Source of the DNA: Pigoraptor vietnamica
Lineage: Eukaryota > Opisthokonta > Filasterea
Direction of reading: 5' to 3'
Length of the DNA: 39,208 bases
Assembly: GCA_943704525.1 (NCBI GenBank)
Contig: CALSCQ010000749.1
Coordinates: 1 to 39,208 of the forward strand
In this document: piece after piece, positions 21,655 to 32,518 of the stretch
Position numbering within the stretch: position 1 is the stretch's first letter
How the letters are laid out: each line of letters opens with the position of its first letter
Made by a program: the position numbers and the translations under genes
Notes under the pieces: model-generated
Told to the model about the DNA's origin: nothing
Database searches by the model: none
The model's input: the letters and a program-made list of their open reading frames with translations, nothing else

Positions 21655-24600
21655 CCTACTATAGATAACCTATAGATAACCTATAGATACCTATAAAAAC
21701 CCCAAAGAAAACCAGATAATTATCAATAAATAATCAAAGATTAAACTATAGATAAACTATAAATAAACTATAAAGGGACTATAAAGGGGCTTTAAGTTAG
21801 CTTAAAGACCGGATACGCCGCCACTCATTGAAGTTCTACCAACTCTATCTAACAGCAGATACATACTTGTTCGATTGAGTAGCACCACGAATTGTATTTC
21901 TTCCTTCTCTATAGTACTTCTCATACTAATTCGCCCGCCGGGGATATTGCACCCTCAAATCGCACTTTGCCTTATGTATTGGTACAACTCATACTAATTC
22001 GCCCGCCGGGGGTATCGCACCCTCTAATCGCACTTTCCCCTCTCTATTCGTACTTCTCATACTAACTCGCCCGCCGGGGGTATCGCACCCTCTAATCGCA
22101 CTTTCCCCTCTCTATTCGTACTTCTCATACTAACTCGCCCGCCGCGGTACTGGAACTCTCTCCCGCGCCACTACCGAAACTCTCCTCCCACCGCGACGCT
22201 GGAACTTTCTTCCCGCCTCACTATTAGAACTCTCTCCCACCTCGAAGCTGGAACTCTCCCGCCCAACCTTAGATAACCTATAGATAACCTATAGATATCT
22301 ATAAAAAACCCAAAGAAAACCAGATAATTATCAATCAATAAATAACCAGAGATTAAACTATAAATAAACTATAGATAAACTATAAAGGGACTATAAAAGG
22401 GCTTTAAGTTAGCTTAAACACTGGATACGCATCCACTCATTGAAGTTCTACCTTCTCTATCGAACAGCTGATACATACTTGTCCGATTGAGTAGCACCAC
22501 GAATTGTATTCCTTCCTTCTCTATAGTACTTCTCATACTAATTCGCCCGCCGGGGATATTGCACCCTCAAATCGCACTTTGCCTTATGTATTGGTACAAC
22601 TCATACTAATTCGCCCGCCGGGGGTATCGCACCCTCTAATCGCACTTTCCCCTCTCTCNNNNNNNNNNNNNNNNNNNNNNNNNNNNNNNNNNNNNNNNNN
22701 NNNNNNNNNNNNNNNNNNNNNNNNNNNNNNNNNNNNNNNNNNNNNNNNNNNNNNNNTTCGCCCGCCGGGGATATTGCACCCTCAAATCGCACTTTGCCTT
22801 ATGTATTGGTACAACTCATACTAATTCGCCCGCCGGGGGTATCGCACCCTCTAATCGCACTTTCCCCTCTCTCTTCGTACTTCTCATACTAACTCGCCCG
22901 CTGGGGTACTGGAACTCTCTCCCGCCGCGGGTCTGGAACTATCTCCCGCCGCGACGCTGGAACTTTCTTCCCGCCTCACAATTAGAACTCTCTCCCGCCT
23001 CGAAGCTGGAACTCTCCTGCCCTACCTTAGATAACCTATAAATAACCTATAAATAGCCTATAAAAACCTATAAAAAAAACCATAGAAAACCTGATAATTA
23101 TCAATAAATAACCGGAGATTAAACTATAAATAAACTATAGATAAACTATAAAGGGACTATAAAGGGGCTTTAAGTTAGCTTAAACACTGGATACGCATCC
23201 ACTCATTGAAGTTCTACCTTCTCTATCGAACAGCTGATACATACTTGTCCGATTGAATAGCACCACGAATTGTATTCCTTCCTTCTCTATTGTACTTCTC
23301 ATACTAATTCGCCCGCCGGGGGTTTCGCACCCTCTAATCGCACTTTGCCTTCTGTGTTGGTACTTCTCATACTAACTCGCCCGCCACGACACTGGAACTT
23401 TCCCGCCCGTCTTAGATAACCTATAAATAACCTATAAATAGCCTATAAAAACCTATAAAAAAACCATAGTAAACCAATAAATTATCTATAAATAACCAGT
23501 GATTAAACTATAAATAAACTATAGATAAACTATAAAGGGACTATAAAGGGACTTTAAGTTAGCTTAAACACTGGATACGCATCCACTCATTGAAGTTCTA
23601 CCTTCTCTATCGAACAGCTGATACATACTTGTCCGATTGAATAGCACCTCGAATTGTATTTCTTCCTTCTCTATAGTACTTCTCATACTAATTCGCCCGC
23701 CGGGGGATATTGCACCCTCTAATCGCACTTTGCCTTATGTATTGGTACTTCTCATACTAATTCGCCCGCCGGGGGTATCGCACCCTCTAATCGCACTTTG
23801 CCTTCTGTGTTGGTACTTCTCATACTAACTCGTCCTCCGCGGTGCTGGAACTCTCTTATTGGAGCTAAGACGGTACCGAGGTGCTGGAACTCTATCCGCG
23901 CCCGCCACGCTGGAATTCTCTCCACGTCTATTATGGAACTCTCTTCCTCCTATGATGGAACTCCCCAACCCTTCGCTATAACGGGACTCTCTCGCCCAAT
24001 CTTAGATAACCTATAAAACCTATAAATAACCTATAGATAACCTATAAAAAAACCATAGAATACTTACTAATTATCTATAAATAACCTGCGATTAAACTAT
24101 AAACAGACTATAAATAATCTATAGATAAACTATAAAAGACTTTAAGTGGGCTTAAAGCCCTGATACGCCTCCACTCTTTGTCTTTCTTCCTTCTCTATTG
24201 TACTTCTCATACTAATTCGCCCGCCGGGGGATATTGCACCCCCTAATCGCACTTTGCCTTATGTATTGGTACATCTCTTACTAATTCGCCCGCCGGGGGT
24301 ATCGCACCCTCTAATCGCACTTTGCCTTCTGTGTTGGTACTTCTCATACTAACTCGTCCTCCGCGATGCTGGAACTCTCTTCCAAGTGCTAAGACGGTAC
24401 CGTAAAGCTGGAACTCTCCCCTCGCCCACTCTCCGCGATGCTGGAACTATCTCCACACCTACCCGCCGCCTAACAGGACCTTTATCCCCCTCTGCTGGAA
24501 CTCGCTCCCCCTACCTTAGATAACCTATAAATATTTTATAAAGAACTATAATAAACCCACGGTCCCCTATAAATAAACTATAGTGAACTTATAATGGACC

Positions 24601-24760
24601 TGTAAAAGAACTGAAACTAAACTATAGATATACTATAAATACACTATAAATACACTATAAAGAACTATAAGTTAACTTTAAGTAGGCTTAACCTCTGATC
24701 CGCCTCCACTCTTTCTATTTCTTTCTTCTATTGCATTTCTCATACTAACTCGCCCCTTTT
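21655..24760. repeat. Composite repeat array (six copies) with assembly gap
   Basis: Six or more copies of a composite unit of about 390-760 bases begin near 21659, 22267, 23027, 23413, 24002 and 24518. Each opens with an AT-rich block (AGATAACCTATAGATAACC, ending in GGGACTATAAAGGGGCTTT). It continues with a conserved GATACGCMKCCACTCATTGA segment, one to four copies of a roughly 75-base GC-rich unit (TAATTCGCCCGCCGGGG with GTATCGCACCCTCTAATCGC), and runs of CTGGAACTCTC. No gene is visible. This is the largest non-coding region and separates rrnS from the right arm. Confidence 0.9.
22659..22756. other. Assembly gap (98 N)
   Basis: Ninety-eight N fall inside the repeat array, within a GC-rich subunit. 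The gap is probably a placeholder for collapsed repeats, so the true array length is unknown. Confidence 0.98.
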
Positions 24761-24876
24761 TGTTCTTTCCCACCCTCTTTATTCTATTTCTACCAAATGC
24801 TACGTTCCAGCTGCTTTCGCACCTAACCTGTAGCTGTGACGGGCCCCGTTGTCGGCTGGTCGCACCTGTTATTCGC

Positions 24877-24949
24877 TTGTGAGTAGCTCAATTGGTTGAG
24901 CACTCGGTTTGGGTCCGAGTGGTTGCTGGTTCAACTCCAGCCTCTCTGA
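24877..24949 (+). tRNA. trnP: tRNA-Pro (UGG)
   Basis: The anticodon loop TTTGGGT gives UGG. In the acceptor, 1:72 is U:G, with U:U at 2:71 and at 4:69; the rest pair. This is the least regular acceptor in the set. Confidence 0.88.
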
Positions 24950-24959
24950 ACCCCCTACT

Positions 24960-25032
24960 AGGACGCTAGCTCAATTGGCAGAGCGCTTGCTTTGCACGCA
25001 AGAGGTTATCGGTTCAATTCCGATGCGTTCCA
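24960..25032 (+). tRNA. trnA: tRNA-Ala (UGC)
   Basis: Anticodon loop TTTGCAC. A1:C72 is mismatched and the remaining positions pair. Its last two bases are shared with tRNA-Lys. Confidence 0.93.
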
Positions 25033-25103
25033 GGCCGTAGCTTAGTTGGCAAAGCGTCTGGCTTTTAACCAGTTGATCATCGGTTCGACCCCGATCGGCC
25101 ACA
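25031..25103 (+). tRNA. trnK: tRNA-Lys (UUU)
   Basis: Anticodon loop CTTTTAA. Positions 1 and 2 (C:C, A:A) mismatch, and exactly these two bases overlap the 3' end of tRNA-Ala. Positions 3-7 are perfect. Confidence 0.93.
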
Positions 25104-25170
25104 TCTCGCTTCTTCTCCCTTCTCTCACTCTCTACTCTCTCTTCGCCCTTCTTCTCTCCCTTCTCTTACT

Positions 25171-25464
25171 ATGCCCCATCTCGACACTACTACCTTTAGC
25201 CATCTCTTCACCCTCCTCGTGTTCATCCTACTCCTTCTTGGCTACTTTATCAGTCATTGAGCCCTACCTTCCTCCAGTCTCGTTCTTAAGGCTCGTTCGT
25301 GGTCCTTCTCGTCTTCCGCTCATCTCCTTCACCCTTTAGATGATACCCCTCTATTCGCCTTTACTCCTTCCTCTCTCCCTTCTCCTTCTCTCCGCTCTAC
25401 CGCTCCAGTTCCCTCTCCTCTCGACACCCCTCTTGCCTCTGCACTTCTTCAACTTACCGAATAA
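25171..25464 (+). CDS. atp8: ATP synthase subunit 8
   Basis: Membrane-stator subunit of the F1Fo ATP synthase. The 97-residue product opens MPHLDTTTFSHLFTLLVFIL, matching the diagnostic MPQLDxxTFxxQxFW start, with a single N-terminal transmembrane helix (about residues 10-28). The rest is a Ser/Pro/Leu-rich tail with little conservation. One TGA (Trp 30) interrupts it under the standard code. The stop TAA shares its last base with the atp6 ATG (TAATG), as in many mitochondrial atp8-atp6 pairs. The assignment rests on the N-terminal motif and position. Confidence 0.85.
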
Positions 25465-26222
25465 TGGCTCTTACCTTCGTCTATTATAGTCCCCTCGAAC
25501 AATTTCAACTCGTCTCCCTCTTCTCACTCGGTCACTTACCTATTGACATCTCCCCTTCAAATGCTTTCCTCATCGCTACTATTACCCTCTTTATCGTTAT
25601 TCTTCTACACTCCTCTCTTCTCTTTGCTACTCTCGTTCCCTCTCGTTATCAACTCCTTATCGAATATCTGTACTTAGCTCTCGCCGCTACTTTTAACGAC
25701 TCTCTCGGTTCTTTCGGTCGTACTTTCTTTGATACTGGCGCTACTCTCTTCCTCACTATCGCTTCTGCTAACCTTGCTGGACTCGTCCCTTACAGCTTCG
25801 CCACTACTGCTCAAGGTATCGTTTCTTTAGGCCTGTCTTTCTCCGCTTGACTCGGCGCTACTTTACTCGGCTTCATCCGTCATAGATCTTCCTACCTCGC
25901 TATGTTCATGCCTCTCGGTGCTCCTATCCTCCTCGCTCCGCTACTTGTCTCTATTGAACTCGTTAGCTATCTTGCTCGACCTGTTTCTCTCGGGTTACGA
26001 CTCGCGGCTAATATCACTAGTGGCCATATTCTACTCGGTATTATCGCTCTCTTCATACATAAAATGATTATCGCCGGCGGTCTACTACTCATCGCTTCTC
26101 TCGGAGCCATTTCCATACTCCTGTTCCTCTCCGTCCTTGAACTTGGAGTTGCTCTGATTCAAGCTTACGTGTTTACCCTTCTCGTCTCCCTCTATTATAA
26201 CGACGCCGTCCACCTTCACTAA
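25464..26222 (+). CDS. atp6: ATP synthase subunit a
   Basis: The Fo subunit that forms the two proton half-channels against the c-ring. In the 252-residue product, the essential arginine lies in SLGLRLAANITSGHILL, and the C-terminal helix ELGVALIQAYVFTLLVSLY is conserved. The N-terminal PLEQFQL and NLAGLVPYSFATT are also typical. There is one TGA Trp (LSFSAW). The start ATG overlaps the atp8 stop by one base. The stop is TAA and is followed by two hairpins. Confidence 0.96.
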
Positions 26223-26235
26223 TGGCTAACTACAA

Positions 26236-26250
26236 GGTGGCTTTGCCACC
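26236..26250 (+). terminator. Perfect short hairpin after atp6
   Basis: GGTGGC and GCCACC flank a TTT loop, 14 bases after the atp6 stop. It is a candidate 3'-end or processing signal for the atp8-atp6 transcript. Confidence 0.45.
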
Positions 26251-26297
26251 CTCCCGTCTTGGTCCCTTAAGTGGACCTTAAGTAAATCCAGTCGGGT

Positions 26298-26316
26298 GGC
26301 GGTGTGAAACACCGCC
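26298..26316 (+). terminator. Second hairpin after atp6
   Basis: GGCGGTGT and ACACCGCC form an 8-bp stem capped by GAA. It is a stable GC-rich structure in an otherwise AT-rich spacer. Confidence 0.45.
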
Positions 26317-26339
26317 CCACACCCGCCCCGGGTCCCACG

Positions 26340-26500
26340 GTCCCCTTAAGTAAACCATAAATAAACTATAAATAAACCATAGATAAACCATAGATTTACC
26401 ATAAATACACCATAAATAGACCACAGTTAATCTATAGAAATCTTATGATAGACCTTAAGTAGACTTTAAATAAACCTTAAATGGACTTCAGTTCATTAAA
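26340..26500. repeat. ATAAATAAACC-type repeats between atp6 and the long ORF
   Basis: Runs of CATAAATAAACTATAAATAA and CATAGATAAACC units, the same family as in the 10-kb, 14-kb and 21-25-kb spacers. The following stretch to 26863 is gene-free. It contains a GC-rich stem-loop, CCCCGCTC (26604-26611) with GAGCGGGG (26650-26657), and no other feature I can name. Confidence 0.75.
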
Positions 26501-26972
26501 ATAGCTATTAAAACTAAGTAACAATCAGAATAACTAACTAACACCCTGGGACTGACTTCCACCGAGCTAAGCCCTCTTAGTAACTTCTAGGGGACCCTGG
26601 CTGCCCCGCTCAGCCCTCCCCCCTACGTAACTTTTATGGGCCCCTGGCAGAGCGGGGACTGCCGGGGCCCTACCGTGACTACACACCTTAGCACACTATC
26701 AAAGCTTCCTCCCTTAGTTAATCCTTATAACACACCGCTATTACTCTCTAAATTTGTAATAAGAGAGTTCCGTAACTACCGCACCACTAATGAAAGGGTT
26801 GAGCGAAGGAAATGCGGGTTTACCTAGAGTAAAACCTAGGCACACTGAGCCATACCTATCTAAGGGTGTAGCGCCATCCTTCCTAGCTCCCCCGGTCGAC
26901 AGGCTGGGGGGAAGGGCAAAGTAGTCCTCTCTGCCTTCCTATTTCACTATATTTATCTATCGCATAGACCAG

Positions 26973-27067
26973 TTCTCACCCTCCTAGTTCTCACTGGAAC
27001 CGTTGCCGAATCCACCCTCGGACTCCCTATTATAGTCTCCTACAGCAGACTCAGAGGAACCTTTAGT
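26973..27067 (+). pseudogene. Diverged duplicate of a nad4L segment
   Basis: These 95 bases align without gaps to 30409-30503 inside nad4L, with 78 identities by hand count (about 82%). The matched part encodes the last third of Nad4L (TLLVLT...AESxxGL...YxRLRGT). The reading frame is the same as in nad4L and runs on, without a stop, into the long unknown ORF downstream. It is too short to be a functional nad4L. It is either a relic or a segment co-opted as the upstream part of the ORF. Confidence 0.85.
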
Positions 27068-27094
27068 CACCCCTCACAGCCCACTCCGTCAATC

Positions 27095-29038
27095 ATGCCT
27101 CGTCTTACCCCTATTCGTACAATAACGCCACCCTATGCTATTTCTATAAAAATAGCCTTGGCTATACTTGACTCGCTTATAGTACACCTAAAAGCGACCT
27201 GCCACTTAGCAACTCTACCCTTATGAATAAAGCAAGCTCAAACTCGGCCAGCTACCCCCGAGCTGTTCCGGCTTATAGACACTATCGACCAATTTCTTAC
27301 AGTAAAGGTCTATAGAATCCCTTTACGTCAAAAGCGCTCCGAAGATAGACCTCTAACTCCCCCCACGAAACTGGTCATAGAAGCAGGCTATTTTTACTTC
27401 CTACTCCGGCCCGCTTACCGAATAGCGCAGTATAACAAACTCTTACAACCTTCTATTACGTGGCCTGAATTTAAAGAACTACTAGAAATTAAAAACTACC
27501 AATCCGCCATTATAACACGTCACCTATTAATCCTAGATAAAATCATAACCGAATTGCCCCATCTATTCAGCCCTAATGCTCCACCGTTATCTATAGACGA
27601 TATGCTTGACTTACCACCACTTATTTATAATAACCACATCCCAGAGCAAATCCCCTCTAACGAACCCCACTATCCGAACTCACTGAAGCACCCCTCCTAT
27701 CTCCTATTACTCCATAATTTACCTATATCAAAAATGAAACTATGCCGTCCCTGACACGAGGAAGTTAGAAGAGGCATAAAGCTTATAGAAACCCTCCCAT
27801 CTCACGACCCAGGTCCAACCAAAGGCAAAAGGTTAACCACCATTCTCAGCGACTTATTCAAACAATATCCAATAGTCCTGACTGACGACTTCCACCCTAG
27901 TGAACTGTTCTCTCGTCTGTCCGAGGATGACTATAGACCTCTCCTTCCGCTTCTCTATCCACGAGTCCTCGATCTCAGCGTGGACCTTAATAGCTTCAGA
28001 CCTCAGCTTACCATTGCTCAACAGCTCCAACTACTACCTCTTCTCCAGCCTACAATACTAGATAGCAGCGCTACGTTTAATCTTTGACTCTGTAGTCATA
28101 CTGTAGATCAGTTTCTGGAACTCCTTCCTCTTCTGCATCCAAGAGTCTTCGATGATAGCTTTAATCCAAACACATGAATCTGTCGCCTCTCCTTAGATGA
28201 TTATCTCCAACTGCTCCCTCTTCTCCACCCCACTAAAGATCAACCCTCTGAAGATACTTTAGACACTACTGCACTCTACTACTACGAAAGCTCTAACTAT
28301 CGACCACTCCCATGCCTACCTAATACACCAAAGCTTAATCTAAAGAAAGCGAGTCTCCTCTCCCTTAACTCCACTGAATCTCCCCTTTCTAACACTCCGC
28401 TAACCCTTCTTAACCATTTTGATGATACAGGCCCTGACCTCTCTATTGTCTTTCTCATTGCCATGTTCCAGGAGCTTTTGGATCAACTACACCATCTGAT
28501 ACTCACTCTTAACTGAACCCTCCGTGATACTCAACCAGGGCTTTGAATCATCACTACACCCTCTAATAAAACGATATACCTCTACATACTCCCTTATAAC
28601 GCCCTTTCCGCGATCACTGACAGAGTTACTCCAAGTCTCCACATCCCACTCAGACATCTCCAACTATTACCAGACCCCACTATACCCCCTTTTATACATA
28701 CTTCCATACAGCCCCTTCAAATTCTCCAGGACCTCCTACAAAAGAATGAGCCCTCCTTAAACTTCATGATACGAAGAGCAATACTATTCTACCTACGACA
28801 AGTTTATCATAAACCGGACAGCGATATCTACCACGACCTTAGTGTGGCCTCAACTGATGACTTACCACAACTCGCATACTATGCCACAAAATCCACCCTA
28901 CCAGCACCAGAGCTAGCCATTGAGAACAAAGATCGGATGCAAAAACGCGGTGTAGATCTCCAATGAGTCAACTATCAAATGATTCTATTCAAACTACTCA
29001 AAGAGATCTACCCGTTTCTTCCTCCATACCCTACATAA
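27095..29038 (+). CDS. Unknown 647-aa ORF with internal repeats, fused to a nad4L-like segment
   Basis: With UGA = Trp the frame is open from 26864 to a TAA at 29036-29038, some 725 codons. The first ATG is at 27095; an upstream non-ATG start (for example ATT at 26951) would add the nad4L-like stretch. I do not recognise the product. Around residues 270-390 it has four imperfect repeats of about 31 residues, each with a core like LLPLLHPRVFD or LQLLPLLHP. The rest is rich in Leu, Pro and Asp. The C terminus (MIRRAILFYLRQVYHKPDSD) is more charged. There are no obvious membrane helices or catalytic motifs. Codon use resembles cob and nad5 next to it. It ends 25 bases before cob. Confidence 0.75.
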
Positions 29039-29063
29039 TAAACACCCAGGTTTAGCTGTCCCC

Positions 29064-30209
29064 ATTAGGCCGCTTAAGCATCACCCACTCTTGCGACCAC
29101 TAACAGATATGCTCGTTGACCTTCCCGGCCCCGCTAGTCTTTCATACGCATGAAACTTCGGTTCGTTATTAGGTCTCTCGCTCGCACTCCAACTCATAAC
29201 AGGAATTTTCCTAGCCATGCATTACACCCCACACGTTAATCTAGCTTTCGCTTCCGTAGAACATATTATGCGAGACGTCAATTACGGATGAGTCCTGAGA
29301 TACGCACATGCTAATGGAGCTTCATTCTTCTTCCTTACCGTCTATCTCCACATAGGTCGAGGTCTCTACTATGGGTCGTACCTCAAACCCAAAAGCCTAG
29401 TGTGAACCGTAGGAGTGATAATACTAGTCGTAATGATGATGACCGCTTTCATTGGGTACGTGCTACCGTGAGGACAAATGAGCTTCTGAGGCGCTACGGT
29501 CATTACCAATTTACTATCCGCCATACCTATTGTTGGAAAAGATCTCGTTGAATGAGTATGAGGTGGATTCTCCGTAGACAACGCAACCCTGAACAGATTC
29601 TTCAGCTTACACTATTTATTGCCTTTTGTGATAGCAATTCTAGTTATTATACATCTAATGGCGTTACACTTATCTGGCTCCAACTGTCCGACAGGTACTC
29701 CCGCTGATCTTGACAAACTCCCATTTCATCCCTACTTCAGTACCAAAGACCTAGTTGGAGCTCTATTATACACTATAGCCATCGCAGCCCTCATATTCTG
29801 AGAACCTAACTTACTAGGACATACTGACAATTATATCGCAGCCAACCCACTAGTCACACCCGCACATATTGCACCAGAATGATACCTACTCTTCGCATAC
29901 ACAATCCTAAGAAGTATCAACAGTAAAACCATCGGTGTGATCGCCCTATTCGCAAGTCTCTTAATACTTCTCGTATTACCTTTTTCACATACAGCCCTCT
30001 ATAGAAGCTCTATGTTCCGCCCACTCCACCGTCGTCTCTTCTGATTCTTCATAGCTACTGTCTTCATACTCACCTGAATCGGTGCCTTACCAGTCGAAGC
30101 TCCCTATGTTACGATTGGACAACTCGCAGGCTTAACTTATTTCAGCTACTTCGTTCTTCTCACCCCCATAACAGGATGAGCCGAAAACTTCCTACTCAAA
30201 CTCAAATAA
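29064..30209 (+). CDS. cob: Cytochrome b
   Basis: Complex III subunit binding hemes bL and bH. The 381-residue product shows [52 protein letters not shown] (one His of each pair), [30 protein letters not shown] and [15 protein letters not shown]. The start is uncertain: the conserved N terminus begins at an ATT codon (29064) and no ATG is in frame until 29109, inside the conserved part. ATT start is inferred. The stop is TAA. It precedes nad4L by 27 bases. Confidence 0.95.
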
Positions 30210-30236
30210 CCCTCCCTATCTCATAAACAACAAACC

Positions 30237-30533
30237 ATGACGTACTTCATAACATTAGCTATAGCTCTTTTCGTAATTGGTATATTAGGACTAATTCTTA
30301 ACAGACGAAATGTATTAATTACCCTAATGAGTATTGAACTCCTCCTATTTGCCATAAATTTAATACTTATTACTACTAGTATAAACCATGACGACCTCTT
30401 CGGCCAACTTCTCACCCTCCTAGTTCTCACTGTCGCCGCAGCCGAATCCGCCATCGGACTTGCTATACTCGTCACCTACTACAGACTTAGAGGAACCATT
30501 AGTATCGCTTCAGTACACCTCATCAAAGGATAA
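30237..30533 (+). CDS. nad4L: NADH dehydrogenase subunit 4L
   Basis: Small proton-channel subunit of complex I with three transmembrane helices. The 98-residue product contains NRRNVLITLMSIELLLFAIN with the conserved Glu, and LTLLVLTVAAAESAIGLAIL with the second Glu, followed by YRLRGTISI. The length is normal. The TAA stop is immediately followed by the nad5 ATG. The segment 30409-30503 has a diverged copy at 26973-27067. Confidence 0.96.
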   Translation: MTYFITLAIALFVIGILGLILNRRNVLITLMSIELLLFAINLILITTSINHDDLFGQLLTLLVLTVAAAESAIGLAILVTYYRLRGTISIASVHLIKG

Positions 30534-32507
30534 ATGCTAATCATTACACTACTATGACCCCTCATCGGTTTTCTCACTGCCTCCTTATTCGGCCGTTGAA
30601 TAGGCTCCACAGGCTCAGCTATTATAACAACTACTCTCCTTGCTCTATCCACATTCGGAGCTCTCAACCTTGCAGCCTCAACACTATTCTCACAAGACCA
30701 CTCCTTCTTACTAATTAGTCAATGAATTCCTAGCGGCCTAACCTACGCAAACCTCACTCTCACCTGTGACGCTCTAACTGGAACTATGCTCGTTGTTGTC
30801 ACTTCTATCTCCCTCGCTGTGCATAGCTATTCCCGTGAATACATGCAACAGGATCCTCACCTCCCTCGCTTCGTCTCCTACCTTAGCCTCTTCACATTCT
30901 TTATGCTTATACTCATCACAAGTAGTAACCTACCGCAACTCTTCATCGGATGAGAAGGCGTCGGAGTATGTTCTTACCTCCTGATCAACTTCTGATACAC
31001 CCGTATAGAAGCCAATAAAGCAGCTATCCTCGCTATGGTAGCCAACCGTGTCGGAGACCTCGCCCTTCTCATAGCCATTATGATACTACAGTTCGAACTC
31101 AAAACTATAGAATTTGATACCCTCTTCGCAACAGCCCAACACACATCCCTACTCCATCCGACTCACACCAACTTCATACTAATAGCCACTATTATGCTAT
31201 TCCTTGCTGCCATCGGTAAATCCGCACAACTCGGCTTACATACCTGACTACCTACAGCCATGGAAGGCCCCACACCCGTCTCTGCACTCATCCACGCCGC
31301 AACTATGGTAACAGCAGGTGTCTTTCTCGTGCTACGAACTTCTCCCCTATTTGAATTAAGCCCTCCCTCCTTAGCTTTTGTTACTACAATTGGAGCAGCA
31401 ACAGCCTTCTTCGCCGCAACCATAGGACTGATTCAACACGATATCAAACGAGTTATAGCATACTCCACCTGTAGCCAACTCGGATTCATGGTGTTCACTG
31501 CCGGCCTATCTCAATACAGTATAGCTCTCTTCCACTTAGGTAACCACGCCTTCTTCAAAGCCCTACTATTCCTCGGTGCAGGCTCGGTCATTCACGGTTT
31601 AGGTGATGAACAAGACGTAAGACGACTCGGTGGAGCCATACATAAACTACCATTCACATACTCAGTTCTCCTTATTGCTTCCCTCGCTCTGACCGGATTC
31701 CCATACTTAGCCGGCTTCTACTCCAAAGACGCCATTCTAGAAGTTGCATACACCACCTATAGTGTATCTGGAACGTTTGCCTTCTGACTCGGTACCCTTG
31801 CTACTTTCTGCACTGCCTTCTATTCCTGACGCCTTATCTACCTCACTTTCCTTAGTACGCCTAACGAATCGCAAAATACCTGACAGCACAGCCACGAACC
31901 CTCATGATGAATGACCATACCTCTCACCGCTCTAGCTTTCGCAAGTATCACGACAGGATATCTACTACAAGAGCTATTCCTCGGCCTCGGTACTCCTACC
32001 TTCTACAATATCCTTATCACTATGCCCGAACGACTCCACTTATTAGACGCTGAATTCCTACCTAGTTTCTTTACACCGCTAATTATGACAGCCCTCGGTG
32101 CCACCTCAGCTCTATGAATTTACAGTACCATCTACTACCACATTCACCTACTCTCACTTAACTCGTCCTTTATACCTATCTATACGTTCCTACAAAAAAG
32201 ATGGTACTTCGACCAACTCTACTCAGGCGTCACACAACTCTCTCTACTGCTAGGTCACAACATTAGTTACAAAACTATCGACCGAGGTCTATTAGAATGA
32301 TTCGGCCCTACCGGTCTCACCTCACTAGTTAAAACCCTAGCTATACAACTAACCTCCATACAATCTGGTCACCTATATCGATATACCTTCCTCATATTCG
32401 TAGCTATCACAGTGCTATTACTCGCGGAAACAATGACCCTCCACACCCACGCCGGACTCATTGTCACCCTATTCCTGACAGGAATTACTGCCCATCGAAC
32501 TGTTTAA
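30534..32507 (+). CDS. nad5: NADH dehydrogenase subunit 5
   Basis: Largest antiporter-like subunit of complex I. The 657-residue product shows [70 protein letters not shown] with the conserved Lys, [19 protein letters not shown] and [20 protein letters not shown]. The ND5 C-terminal extension is present through to the last residues. Many TGA Trp. The frame is contiguous with nad4L with no gap. The TAA stop is 11 bases before the next ORF. Confidence 0.97.
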
Positions 32508-32518
32508 TTTAACCCATC

